DNA of 64,000 bases, taken from contig NZ_LGXZ01000004.1 of the NCBI RefSeq assembly GCF_001238295.1, positions 248,001 to 312,000 on the forward strand, in the 5' to 3' direction. Source of the DNA: Ruegeria sp. 6PALISEP08 (lineage in GTDB: Bacteria > Pseudomonadota > Alphaproteobacteria > Rhodobacterales > Rhodobacteraceae). Shown piece by piece: positions 51,086-59,406 of the stretch (within the stretch, counting starts at the first letter, position 1; each line of letters opens with the position of its first letter). The notes under the pieces are model-generated. The model saw only the letters and a list, made by a program, of their open reading frames with translations, ran no database searches and was not told where the DNA came from. A program made the position numbers and the translations under genes.

Positions 51086-52420
51086 TCACGAAACGAGCGT
51101 CGCGTGGATGTCCATCGCCGCGTCCCGACCTTCGGCAACTGCGGTCACAGTCAGGTCTTCCCCCCCCGCAGCGCAATCACCGCCTGCCCAGACCCCGGTC
51201 AAGGAGGTGCGGCCAGCCCCGCTAACGGCAATCTTGTTGCCGTCCAGAGTCAGCCCTTCTGGCGCGCCTTCCAGAGTTTGACCGATGGCTTTGAGCACCT
51301 GATCGGCTGGCAGACGGATCGTCTCGCCAGTACCCGTGAGCTGACCGTTCTGGCTGGACGTATATTCTAGTTCGATCTCGGCTGCAGTTCCGTTGCCGTG
51401 TACAGCCACCGGCTGCACATTGGGCAGGATTCGAACGCCGTGTGAGGCCGCCAAATCCTGTTCATACCGGCTTGCGCCCATGGCGTCGCGACCTCGGCGG
51501 TACGCGATGGTAACGTGTTCAGCACCCAGCAGCTTGGACTTCACAGCCGCATCCACCGCTGTCATGCCCCCGCCAATGACAACAACATTTCGACCTACCG
51601 GCAGATTGGCGAGGTCGCTGGCCTGCCGCACGTCCGAGATGAAATCGACTGCTGCGCGCACACCGTCCTTGTCGACACCGCCTGCACGCAGGGCGTTTAC
51701 GCCGACGAGGCCGATGGACAAAAAAACCGCATCGTAGTTTTCGACAAGACCCTCCAGCGAGATGCTTTCACCCAGAGCCGATCCGGTTTCAATCGCGATG
51801 CCGCCTATTTTCAGCAGCCAGTCTACCTCGGCCTGCGCAAAGTCATTGGTCGATTTATAGGCAGCGATGCCATATTCGTTCAGGCCACCGGGCTTGGGTT
51901 TGCTTTCATGGATCACGACGTCATGACCCAGCATCGCCAGCCGATGCGCACACGCCAAACCTGCGGGCCCTGCCCCGACAACAGCCACTGTCTTGCCGGT
52001 CGAGGCCGCACGGTCGAACGGATGCGCACCCGAGGCCATGATGTCATCGGTCGCAAAGCGCTGCAGGCGACCGATCTCAACCGGTTTACCCTCGGCGGTT
52101 TCGCGAACACAGGCCTCTTCACATAGTGTTTCCGTCGGGCAGACACGGGCGCACATCCCGCCCAGAATGTTCTGTTCAAGAATAGTCCGCCCCGCCGATT
52201 GTGGCTGCCCGGCCTGAATCTGGCGAATGAACAACGGAATATCGATATCCGTTGGACACGCGGTTACGCATGGTGCGTCATAGCAGAAATAACAGCGATC
52301 TGCGGCAACGGCGGCCTCGTGCGGGGCCAGCGGCGGATGCAGATCGGTGAAATTCGAGGTCAGCTCATCGCTTGAAAGCCGCCCGGAGACGATCCCGGGT
52401 GCCATCTGGCCCTGTGCCAT
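51086..52420 (-). CDS. preT: NAD-dependent dihydropyrimidine dehydrogenase subunit PreT
   Basis: FAD/Fe-S subunit of about 444 residues passing electrons from NADH to PreA. The N-terminal glutamate-synthase-like cysteine domain (CYFCYDAPCVTACPTDIDIPLFIRQI; GGMCARVCPTETLCEEACVR) is followed by FAD motif VAVVGAGPAGLACAHRLA and NAD motif VVVIGGGMTAVDAAV, ending in the GGDCAAGGEDLTVTAVAEGRDAA block. ATG 52420 has AGGGAG seven bases upstream; the frame to 52468 gives a non-family N-terminus. It heads the preT-methyltransferase-preA operon and has a degenerate RutR box in front. Confidence 0.94.
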   Translation of the reverse strand: MAQGQMAPGIVSGRLSSDELTSNFTDLHPPLAPHEAAVAADRCYFCYDAPCVTACPTDIDIPLFIRQIQAGQPQSAGRTILEQNILGGMCARVCPTETLCEEACVRETAEGKPVEIGRLQRFATDDIMASGAHPFDRAASTGKTVAVVGAGPAGLACAHRLAMLGHDVVIHESKPKPGGLNEYGIAAYKSTNDFAQAEVDWLLKIGGIAIETGSALGESISLEGLVENYDAVFLSIGLVGVNALRAGGVDKDGVRAAVDFISDVRQASDLANLPVGRNVVVIGGGMTAVDAAVKSKLLGAEHVTIAYRRGRDAMGASRYEQDLAASHGVRILPNVQPVAVHGNGTAAEIELEYTSSQNGQLTGTGETIRLPADQVLKAIGQTLEGAPEGLTLDGNKIAVSGAGRTSLTGVWAGGDCAAGGEDLTVTAVAEGRDAAMDIHATLVS

Positions 52421-52476
52421 CACTCTACTCCCTGTAGATATGTTTGTTATGCTCTCAGCTTGCCACAAAAAAAATT

Positions 52477-52492
52477 TTTATCAATTGGTAAA
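52477..52492. promoter_or_regulatory. Degenerate RutR box upstream of preT
   Basis: TTTATCAATTGGTAAA fits the RutR consensus TTGACCANNTGGTCAA at 11 of 14 fixed positions and is itself a near-palindrome. It lies 57 bases upstream of the preT ATG in an AT-rich promoter region (52440-52540), consistent with RutR control of the dehydrogenase genes. Confidence 0.5.
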
Positions 52493-52579
52493 ATTTATCA
52501 AAGGGTCAAAAAATTGAAAAACTGGGCCAAATGACCCGGATTACGTTTGGTTTTGTGTAATTTTGAGGCGGACGAGACC

Positions 52580-53212
52580 TCAGATCATGGTGCCGAGATG
52601 ACCGGACTTGGTCCAAACCCGCGCGCCGAGCTGCCCTGCAATGGCCTGCGTTCGCGTACCCGGCGGCAAGCGCAACCAGTCCCATTTCGCGAATTGCTCG
52701 CCCTTTTCGGCAAAGCCCCCGTCAATGACAAAGACTTCCATGCCTTGGTCGGCGTTCAACTCAATTGTGTCCCCTGCAGCCCAGCTTTGCACGTGAACAT
52801 CTTCATGGTCGTCTTGGAACAGCTGCACATCATCTGCACCGTTGACAGACTTTCGCACCTCTGTCCGATCTTGCGGGTTGAACTGGTGGAGCTTGACCAG
52901 AATGGTCGCCCCTTCGGCTGCCGATGGCGTATGAGACGAAGTGGGCGGGTTGCGCACGTAACTTCCAACAGGGAAATCCCCGGTTTCATCCTGAAAAACA
53001 CCATCGAGAACCAGGTATTCCTCTCCACCATCATGCGTATGTGCTGAAAATGCGCTTCCGGGGGCAAAGCGGACGATTGTCGTGGCGCGGGCAACCTCGT
53101 CGCCAATGCGATCCAGCATTTTGCGCTCAACCCCTGCGGCTGGGGAAGCCACCCATTCGGTTTCGTCAAAATGAACCGCAACCCGCTTGGTGAAATCTGC
53201 GTTGATCCGCAT
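52580..53212 (-). CDS. Cupin-domain protein (ChrR-like cupin)
   Basis: A 210-residue protein with two cupin-like halves. The first (about 35-105) shows ATTIVRFAPGSAFSAHTHDGGEEYLVLDGVFQDETGDFPVGSYVRNPP, with the histidines and glutamate (H-x-H...E) of a metal-binding cupin, typical of ChrR-like cupins. The second (about 130-205) is more degenerate. No sigma-factor gene is adjacent, so an anti-sigma role is not supported; it may be a small-molecule enzyme or sensor. It stands at the upstream edge of the pyrimidine region on the same strand as preT, but with its own divergent promoter region (53213-53355). Confidence 0.8.
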   Translation of the reverse strand: MRINADFTKRVAVHFDETEWVASPAAGVERKMLDRIGDEVARATTIVRFAPGSAFSAHTHDGGEEYLVLDGVFQDETGDFPVGSYVRNPPTSSHTPSAAEGATILVKLHQFNPQDRTEVRKSVNGADDVQLFQDDHEDVHVQSWAAGDTIELNADQGMEVFVIDGGFAEKGEQFAKWDWLRLPPGTRTQAIAGQLGARVWTKSGHLGTMI

Positions 53213-53355
53213 GTTCGCCTCTTTTATTTAGTGATCCTGATAGAAATGGGAACTTGCGATGGAATTGCAAACTTTCGCCTTTTGACGGCTTGGGTTTGGT
53301 GTTGTACTCCGGGACGAAGGGTGCTGGATCACGCACCCATCGGAAACGGGCGCAG

Positions 53356-54351
53356 ATGCAAGCAAATCCACAGAAATTTAACATCGCCGTTGTCGGGCAA
53401 AACAATCGCCTGCAATACGAGGCCCTGTTATTTGCCGCATCGTTGCGCCACAGCTCACCCCAATTTGAAGGCAGGCTGTTTGTCGCCACGCCCAATCCCG
53501 GACCACGTTGGAGCCAGAACCCCAGCATTCAAGACGAAGATGTTCTGAAGGCGCTGAACCAATTGGATGCCGAAATTTTGCCCTTCGACTCGCATGTCTT
53601 TGGCGAAAGTTATCCTTACGGCAACAAGATCGAGGCCCTGTTGGCCCTGCCAGAAGATGAGCCCTTTGTGTTCTTTGACACCGACACGCTGATCACCGGT
53701 GACATCTCAACCGTGCCCTTTGATTTCGACCACCCAGGCGCGTCGTTGAAGGTTGAGGGGACATGGCCAAAGCCAACGCTCTACGGCCCCGGATTCGACG
53801 GTATATGGCGGGCGCTGTATCGGCGGTTCGGGCTGGATTTCGAAGACTCGCTGGATACCAGCCAACCCCATGATTACTGGCGGCGGTATCTGTATTTCAA
53901 CGCGGGCTATTTCTTCTACAAGTGCCCAAGAGTTTTTGGCGAGCGCTATCTGGACTATGCCAAAGCGATCCGAGATGAACATATTCCGGAGCTGACGGGC
54001 CAAAATCTTGACCCGTGGCTGGATCAGGCCGCCCTTCCTCTTGTCATCCATTCGTTCGGCGGTGGTCGGGATGCGCTGCCTGACGGTCTGCTCGACGGCT
54101 CTGTCAGCTGTCACTACCGCCTGTTCCCCATGCTCTACGCCCGTGAAAGTGATCACGTTATCGAGGTTTTGGAAACCGTTGTGGCACCGAACAAGGTCAA
54201 GAAGGTGCTCAAGCAATATGATCCGCTGAAAAAGCTGGTTCTGCAGGGGAAAGGCGCAAGAATCCGGGCCCTGTTTGATCAGGACAACCTGCCGCGACGC
54301 GAACAGGCCATCCGCAACACGATCAAAAGCAAAGGGCTTTGGCTGCGCTGA
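53356..54351 (+). CDS. Glycosyltransferase-like protein (hypothetical)
   Basis: A 331-residue cytoplasmic protein. It starts FNIAVVGQNNRLQYEALLFAASLRHSSP, followed by FVFFDTDTLITGD (about residues 103-115), a DxD motif as used by GT-A glycosyltransferases to bind sugar nucleotide and metal. YLYFNAGYFFYKCPRVFGERY and a DQAALPLVIHSFGG block resemble the acceptor side of GT8-like enzymes. The C-terminus is basic. Start ATG 53356 has only a weak Shine-Dalgarno; a longer frame from 53254 is possible but covers promoter sequence. Acceptor unknown. Confidence 0.65.
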   Translation: MQANPQKFNIAVVGQNNRLQYEALLFAASLRHSSPQFEGRLFVATPNPGPRWSQNPSIQDEDVLKALNQLDAEILPFDSHVFGESYPYGNKIEALLALPEDEPFVFFDTDTLITGDISTVPFDFDHPGASLKVEGTWPKPTLYGPGFDGIWRALYRRFGLDFEDSLDTSQPHDYWRRYLYFNAGYFFYKCPRVFGERYLDYAKAIRDEHIPELTGQNLDPWLDQAALPLVIHSFGGGRDALPDGLLDGSVSCHYRLFPMLYARESDHVIEVLETVVAPNKVKKVLKQYDPLKKLVLQGKGARIRALFDQDNLPRREQAIRNTIKSKGLWLR

Positions 54352-54423
54352 CAGGATCGTTGTGCGCAAGCGGGCAATCGCCTACAGATTCAGCAACCCA
54401 AATTCCAACAGGAGATTTTCAAG

Positions 54424-55716
54424 ATGTCTGACGGCCCCACTTACGGTTTCGACACGTTGCAGATTCACGCGGGCGCCCGCCCCGACCCGGCGACCGGAGC
54501 GCGCCAGACACCGATCTATCAGACCACGGCCTATGTCTTTCGCGATGCGGATCACGCCGCAGCCCTGTTCAACCTGCAAGAGGTGGGCTTTATCTATTCC
54601 CGCCTAACCAACCCAACCGTCGCTGTGTTGCAGGAACGCGTGGCGACGCTTGAGGGCGGTGTTGGGGCTGTTTGCTGCTCATCCGGTCACGCGGCGCAAA
54701 TCATGGCGCTGTTCCCACTGATGGGACCGGGTTGCAACGTCGTCGCCTCGACCCGTTTGTATGGCGGTACGGTCACGCAGTTCAGCCAGACCATCAAACG
54801 CTTTGGCTGGTCGGCTAAGTTTGTCGACACCGACGATCTTGACGCGGTGAAGGACGCTATCGACGAAAACACCCGTGCGGTGTTCTGCGAATCCATCGCC
54901 AACCCCGGAGGTTATGTCACCGATATCCGTGCCTTGGCGGACGTTTCTGATGCGGCTGGCATTCCACTGATCGTCGACAACACCTCGGCCACGCCATACC
55001 TGTGCCGCCCGATCGAACTTGGTGCGACGCTGGTTGTGCATTCGACCACCAAGTACCTAACCGGCAACGGCACTGTTACCGGTGGCTGCATTGTGGATTC
55101 GGGCAAGTTCGACTGGTCCGCAAATGACAAGTTCCCCTCGCTCAGCGAACCGGAGCAGGCCTATCACGGTCTGAAATTCCACGAAACGTTCGGGCCCTTG
55201 GCCTTCACCTTCCACGGCATCGCCATTGGCTTGCGTGATTTGGGCATGACTATGAACCCGCAAGCCGCGCATTATACGCTGATGGGGATCGAAACCCTGT
55301 CGCTGCGGATGGAACGCCACGTCGAGAACGCCAAGAAGATCGCGGCCTGGCTGGAAGCTGATGATCGCGTGGATTACGTCACCTATGCAGGTCTGCCCTC
55401 ATCGCCCTATCACGACCGGGTCAAGTCGCAATACAAACGTGGCGCTGGTGCCCTGTTCACCTTTGCGGTCAAAGGCGGGTACGACGCCTGTATCAAACTG
55501 GTCAACGCATTGGAGATCTTCAGCCACGTGGCCAATCTGGGCGATGCACGGTCGCTGATCATCCACTCGGCCTCGACCACCCACCGTCAGCTGACTCCGG
55601 AACAGCAAGAGGCCGCGGGTGCGGGTCCGGGTGTCGTGCGCGTGTCCATCGGGATTGAGGACGCGAACGACCTGATCGCGGATCTGGATCAGGCCTTGGC
55701 CAAAGCAAGCGCCTGA
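54424..55716 (+). CDS. O-acetylhomoserine aminocarboxypropyltransferase / cysteine synthase family (MetY-like)
   Basis: PLP enzyme of the Cys/Met metabolism family, 430 residues. Blocks: TLQIHAGARPDPATGARQTPIYQTTAYVF, the PLP phosphate-binding CSSGHAAQIMAL, and VVHSTTKYLTGNGTV, whose lysine forms the Schiff base with PLP. Length and the LGDARSLIIHSASTTHRQL end favour O-acetylhomoserine sulfhydrylase (homocysteine from O-acetylhomoserine and sulfide). AGGAGATTTTCAAG lies before the ATG. It is followed at two bases by a GNAT gene. Confidence 0.92.
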   Translation: MSDGPTYGFDTLQIHAGARPDPATGARQTPIYQTTAYVFRDADHAAALFNLQEVGFIYSRLTNPTVAVLQERVATLEGGVGAVCCSSGHAAQIMALFPLMGPGCNVVASTRLYGGTVTQFSQTIKRFGWSAKFVDTDDLDAVKDAIDENTRAVFCESIANPGGYVTDIRALADVSDAAGIPLIVDNTSATPYLCRPIELGATLVVHSTTKYLTGNGTVTGGCIVDSGKFDWSANDKFPSLSEPEQAYHGLKFHETFGPLAFTFHGIAIGLRDLGMTMNPQAAHYTLMGIETLSLRMERHVENAKKIAAWLEADDRVDYVTYAGLPSSPYHDRVKSQYKRGAGALFTFAVKGGYDACIKLVNALEIFSHVANLGDARSLIIHSASTTHRQLTPEQQEAAGAGPGVVRVSIGIEDANDLIADLDQALAKASA

Positions 55717-55718
55717 CG

Positions 55719-56429
55719 ATGGCCGGGCACGACACAAACGACCTTGGCCAACCTATCGGTTTGCCGGTTTCGGGTGACTTTCCGCGCCCAACACCGCCCT
55801 ATACACCGATGGAAGGTCGATATTGTTCTGTCGTGCCTTTGGACGTGAACAGACATGCGCCCGGACTGTTCCGGGCGTTTGCAAGTGACAGGGATGGACG
55901 CAACTGGACCTACCTTCCCTACGGCCCGTTCGACAGCGAGCCGGAATTTGAAGATTGGGCCCGCGCCAACTGCATGGACGCAGATCCGATGTTCCACACT
56001 GTTCTGGGTGGTGATGACGTGCCTTTGGGCATGGCCTCGTACCTAAGGATCGAGCCTGCAGCCGGGGCGATCGAGGTGGGACATATCCACTTCTCGCCCC
56101 TGCTTCAGCGCAAACCGCAGTCCACCGAAGTCATGTATCTGATGATGAAGCGGGTGTTCGATGAATTGGGCTATCGCCGCTATGAATGGAAGTGCGATGC
56201 GCTGAATGCACCATCCTGCAGCGCGGCAGCGCGGCTGGGCTTCACCTTTGAAGGAGTGTTCCGGCAGGCGACCCATTACAAGGGGCGCAACCGGGATACT
56301 GCGTGGTATTCGATTATCGATACCGAATGGCCCCGCGTTCGTGATGCTTTCGAAGCCTGGCTGTCGCCGGACAATTTTGACGACGCGGGCCAGCAACGCA
56401 TACCGCTGATGGCCCGCGCAAGGGATTAG
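55719..56429 (+). CDS. GNAT-family acetyltransferase (RimJ/RimL type)
   Basis: A 236-residue protein of the Acetyltransf_3 type. It begins with a polar leader, then YCSVVPLDVNRHAPGLFRAFASDRDGRNWTYLPYGPF, IEVGHIHFSPLLQRKPQSTEVMYLMMKRVFDELGYRRYEWKCDALNAPSCSAAARLGFTFEGVFRQATHYKGRNRDTAWYSI, the hallmark of this subfamily. Coupled to the upstream sulfhydrylase gene (two-base gap). Its acceptor is unknown. Confidence 0.88.
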   Translation: MAGHDTNDLGQPIGLPVSGDFPRPTPPYTPMEGRYCSVVPLDVNRHAPGLFRAFASDRDGRNWTYLPYGPFDSEPEFEDWARANCMDADPMFHTVLGGDDVPLGMASYLRIEPAAGAIEVGHIHFSPLLQRKPQSTEVMYLMMKRVFDELGYRRYEWKCDALNAPSCSAAARLGFTFEGVFRQATHYKGRNRDTAWYSIIDTEWPRVRDAFEAWLSPDNFDDAGQQRIPLMARARD

Positions 56430-56431
56430 TC

Positions 56432-57127
56432 TTAGTCCGAAATCTCGAATTCCATCGAGACGCTGACCGAGACTGAAACTTCCCCGCCCGCAACAGGGAC
56501 CCCGCCTGCATCGGCCATGCTCATGGCGCGCATCTCTGCCATGGGGCGCACGCCAGCCGATTGCTCAGAGATCGTTTGCACCGGGCCAAGTGTTACTCCA
56601 GCCGCCTGTGCCAACTGTTCCGCTTTGGCCTTGGCCTCGCCGACGGCTTCGGCACGGGCCTGCGCCTCCAACGGTTTTGAATCCTGCACACCAAAGCTCA
56701 GCCCGCTGAAATCATTGGCACCATCCTGAATGACCGCATCCATAATCTTCCCAAGCCGCGTCAGATCGCGAACGCGCACAAAAACACGGTTCGAGGCAGT
56801 GAACCCTGTGATTTCGGGCTTTTCCCCATTCTGCCCGTGCCGCCCCGACCAGACCGGTGACAGTGACAAATCGCGGGTTTGAACGTCCCGGTCTTCGATT
56901 CCCATCTCGGTCAGTCGTGACAGGACCTTGGCAACCGCATCCGAAGTCGCCTGCATGGCGGCCCCGGCCTCTGCGTTTTCGTTGGTCACGCCCAGCGTGA
57001 TTGTTGCCATATCGGGTGCGGTTTGCACGGTTCCGGTTGCATCCACTGTGATGCGACGTTCTTCCGCATGGGCCGCTCCTGCGGCTGTTGCTGCCATCAT
57101 CGCAGCCAGAAAAGCGAATGTCTTCAA
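56432..57127 (-). CDS. SIMPL-domain (DUF541) periplasmic protein
   Basis: A 231-residue exported protein with signal peptide MKTFAFLAAMMAATAAGAAHA and a SIMPL/DUF541 domain (RRITVDATGTVQTAPDMATITLGVTNENAEAG; QTRDLSLSPVW; ASNRVFVRVRDLTRLGKIMDAVIQDGAND). I set the start at TTG 57127: GGAG lies eight bases before it and it yields a clean signal peptide, whereas ATG 57190 would put 21 polar residues in front. Members such as E. coli YggE are linked to oxidative-stress tolerance; the exact function is unknown. Confidence 0.85.
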   Translation of the reverse strand: MKTFAFLAAMMAATAAGAAHAEERRITVDATGTVQTAPDMATITLGVTNENAEAGAAMQATSDAVAKVLSRLTEMGIEDRDVQTRDLSLSPVWSGRHGQNGEKPEITGFTASNRVFVRVRDLTRLGKIMDAVIQDGANDFSGLSFGVQDSKPLEAQARAEAVGEAKAKAEQLAQAAGVTLGPVQTISEQSAGVRPMAEMRAMSMADAGGVPVAGGEVSVSVSVSMEFEISD

Positions 57128-57291
57128 GGTTATCACTCCAATTTTTTCTACTTCAAGATGGGTTGGCGGACCGTCGCCATACAAGAGCAATCCCAGCCTT
57201 TTTCTTTCCCTCGGCGGGTTCCTGCTTTAATGTCGGTCTGCGAACGCAAAGTCGTTTGCATTGACGCTGATAATTATGGTTCTTCCGGAAT

Positions 57292-59340
57292 ATGAAACCC
57301 GCCTTTGCGTTGTCTTTTTCTGCAACCGGAATTTTTCTGCACCACCAATCCGAGGGCGATTGGTACGTTGTCGGCTCGATTCCGCTGGATGAGCAGGATC
57401 TGCCCGAGCAAATTCAGGCATTGCGGGAAAAAGCATTTGCCCTTGAAAACGACCTGAGTTGCAAGATCGTACTGCCAGCGGATCAGGTTCGCTTTCTGGA
57501 CGTCGAAACCGGTGACTTATCTGTCGCAGACCGAAAGGCACGCGTTGAGGCAGCACTGGTCGAGGCGACCCCGTATACTCTGTCCGACCTCAGCTATGAC
57601 AGCCAGACCGAAGGTGACACAACTCATGTCGCTGTCGTCGCCAAAGAGACTCTGTCTGAGGCGCGGAACTTTGCCATAGGCCATGGCTTTGTACCAACGG
57701 TTTTCACCGCTGAAGAAAGCGCAGGCACCTTCCCACGCGAGCCGGTTTTCATAGAGCAATCTGAGCAACCACTTGCAACGCAGCCCGCAGAGCCCAGTGA
57801 AACGGATTCGCCCGAAGAGGTTGCCCCCCCCGGCCTGCCTGCTCATCCCATCGCCGGTACGGCTGCACCGGATGCGTTTCGAGCGCCAGACAGCTCCCGC
57901 GCTGCACATGTTACCTCACAGCCCGCTTCCAAGCGTTACGCCATTCCGGCCTTTGCCGCCGTGATTCTTCTCGGCGGGGTTTTTGGCGCGTGGCTGGCCT
58001 CTGGCCCGACCGAGCAATCGGAGCGGACCGAGTTAAGCCCAGCCGCACCGGAAATATCGGCGCCTGAGGCCAAGGCAATCCCTGACCCCACATCCGAAAT
58101 TGCTGCTGTCGAGCCGCAGCCAAGCACCCTCCCCGAACCAACCGCAGAAACGACCGAGGAACGCTTCGAACAGGCTGAGCCGAACCCAGTTGCACCAGAC
58201 GTATTGGCACCCGAGCCCGAAGTCGCCCCTGTGCCGACGCCTGAGGTTGCAGCTGTTGAACCCCAGCAAAGCACGCCGCCTGAACCACCAGTTGATGAGG
58301 CCGAGGAACAGCCCGAGCTGTCACCTACGGATGCGGCGATCCTCGAAGCGCTCAAGGTTGCACCAACAGCGGTCGAGCCGATTGCTCAGGATCCCGATGC
58401 TCCAAAAGATATCCTTGCCGTGACAGGGATTGACGTGGCCCCCCCCGCTCCTTTGCAAGAGCCGGACGCCGTTGAGCCGGAAGACCTGTATCTGACATCT
58501 ATCGACAAGTCCGATCTCTCCAATGATGCTGTCGCATTGCCGCCTTCCTCAAGTTTCGACACGGACGTGCCATTCAATCAAGAGGGACTGCCCAGTGTTG
58601 CAGGCACGCGGTTCGATCTGGATGATCAGGGGCTTGTTGTCGCCACGCCCGAGGGTGCTTTGAGCCCCGACGGGATCACAGTATATCTGGGCCGCCCCTC
58701 CAAGGTCCCGCAACAAGCTCCGCTGCGGTTCGAGGAAGAGCCTGTTGTTGAAGAGGTCGATCAAAGGCTGGCTGGCCTCCGCCCCAAACCACGCCCCGGC
58801 GATCTTGAAGAAACGTTCGAACGTCAGCAACTCGGTGGTCAATCGCGCGAAGAACTGGCTGGCAAGCGCCCCAAACCACGCCCCGAAGGTTTGGAAGCCC
58901 CTGAAGAGGTGGAAGTAGCTGTCTCTGAGCTGGCCATCATGCGCGTCCCCCGACCCAAGGCGCGACCAGCAGGTCTGGTTGCGGCCAGACCGACCGTTGC
59001 AAAGCCGTCCACTCTGGCATCAACAGCGGCGCTGGATCAAAAGCCCGATGATGCAGGATCTTTTCAACCCAAGACGGTAGCACCCAAAATACCTTCGACC
59101 GCATCGGTCGCCCGACAGGCTACAATCGACAACGCCATCAACCTGCGTAAGCTGAACCTGATTGGTGTTTATGGCACTCCGGCCAACCGTCGCGCCTTGG
59201 TGCGTCTGCCCAGTGGTCGGTACAAGAAACTGAAAGTCGGGGATCGCATTGACGGCGGGAAAGTCATCGCCATCAGCGACAGTGAATTGCGCTATCAGAA
59301 AAAGGGCCGCAACGTGACACTGGCGATGCCGCGCAGCTGA
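57292..59340 (+). CDS. Large single-pass membrane protein with GspL-like N-terminus and GspC/PilP-like C-terminus
   Basis: A 682-residue protein of unknown function. Residues 1-150 look like the actin-like cytoplasmic domain of GspL/PilM (KIVLPADQVRFLDVETGDLSVADRKARVEAALVEATPYTLSDL). One helix follows at about 216-238. Then comes a long Pro/Glu-rich periplasmic stretch with a tandem 49-residue repeat (247-344), a segment with three RPKPRP-type motifs (about 492-560), and a C-terminal domain (about 617-682, LRKLNLIGVYGTPANRRALVRLPSGRYKKLKVGDRIDGGKVIAIS) reminiscent of the GspC homology region or PilP. No other secretion or pilus genes are near. The gene stands alone, divergent from the SIMPL gene. 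Confidence 0.7.
   Translation: MKPAFALSFSATGIFLHHQSEGDWYVVGSIPLDEQDLPEQIQALREKAFALENDLSCKIVLPADQVRFLDVETGDLSVADRKARVEAALVEATPYTLSDLSYDSQTEGDTTHVAVVAKETLSEARNFAIGHGFVPTVFTAEESAGTFPREPVFIEQSEQPLATQPAEPSETDSPEEVAPPGLPAHPIAGTAAPDAFRAPDSSRAAHVTSQPASKRYAIPAFAAVILLGGVFGAWLASGPTEQSERTELSPAAPEISAPEAKAIPDPTSEIAAVEPQPSTLPEPTAETTEERFEQAEPNPVAPDVLAPEPEVAPVPTPEVAAVEPQQSTPPEPPVDEAEEQPELSPTDAAILEALKVAPTAVEPIAQDPDAPKDILAVTGIDVAPPAPLQEPDAVEPEDLYLTSIDKSDLSNDAVALPPSSSFDTDVPFNQEGLPSVAGTRFDLDDQGLVVATPEGALSPDGITVYLGRPSKVPQQAPLRFEEEPVVEEVDQRLAGLRPKPRPGDLEETFERQQLGGQSREELAGKRPKPRPEGLEAPEEVEVAVSELAIMRVPRPKARPAGLVAARPTVAKPSTLASTAALDQKPDDAGSFQPKTVAPKIPSTASVARQATIDNAINLRKLNLIGVYGTPANRRALVRLPSGRYKKLKVGDRIDGGKVIAISDSELRYQKKGRNVTLAMPRS
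58030..58323 (+). repeat. Tandem 147-base (49-codon) duplication in the Pro/Glu-rich region
   Basis: Two consecutive in-frame copies at 58030-58176 and 58177-58323 encode similar Pro/Glu-rich segments. Conserved points are AP(E/D), AVEPQ(P/Q)ST, PPEP/LPEP and a final acidic stretch. The copies have diverged in sequence but keep length exactly, as expected for an old intragenic duplication of a spacer region. Confidence 0.65.
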
Positions 59341-59364
59341 TCGCGCGGTTCGACGTGACAAAAG

Positions 59365-59396
59365 ATGCGCCGGGGCGTTTTAGGTTCCCGGCGCAT
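59365..59396. terminator. Bidirectional hairpin between convergent genes
   Basis: ATGCGCCGGG (59365-59374) pairs perfectly with CCCGGCGCAT (59387-59396) around a 12-base loop. It sits between the large membrane-protein gene (plus) and hppD (minus). In the plus direction it is followed by TGTTCTT and in the minus direction by CTTTTGTC, so it could stop transcripts from both sides. Confidence 0.7.
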
Positions 59397-59406
59397 TGTT
59401 CTTGGA

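Noticed and set aside
52580-53212. Cupin protein as ChrR anti-sigma factor
   Set aside because: No ECF sigma-factor gene is adjacent and there is no N-terminal anti-sigma zinc motif.
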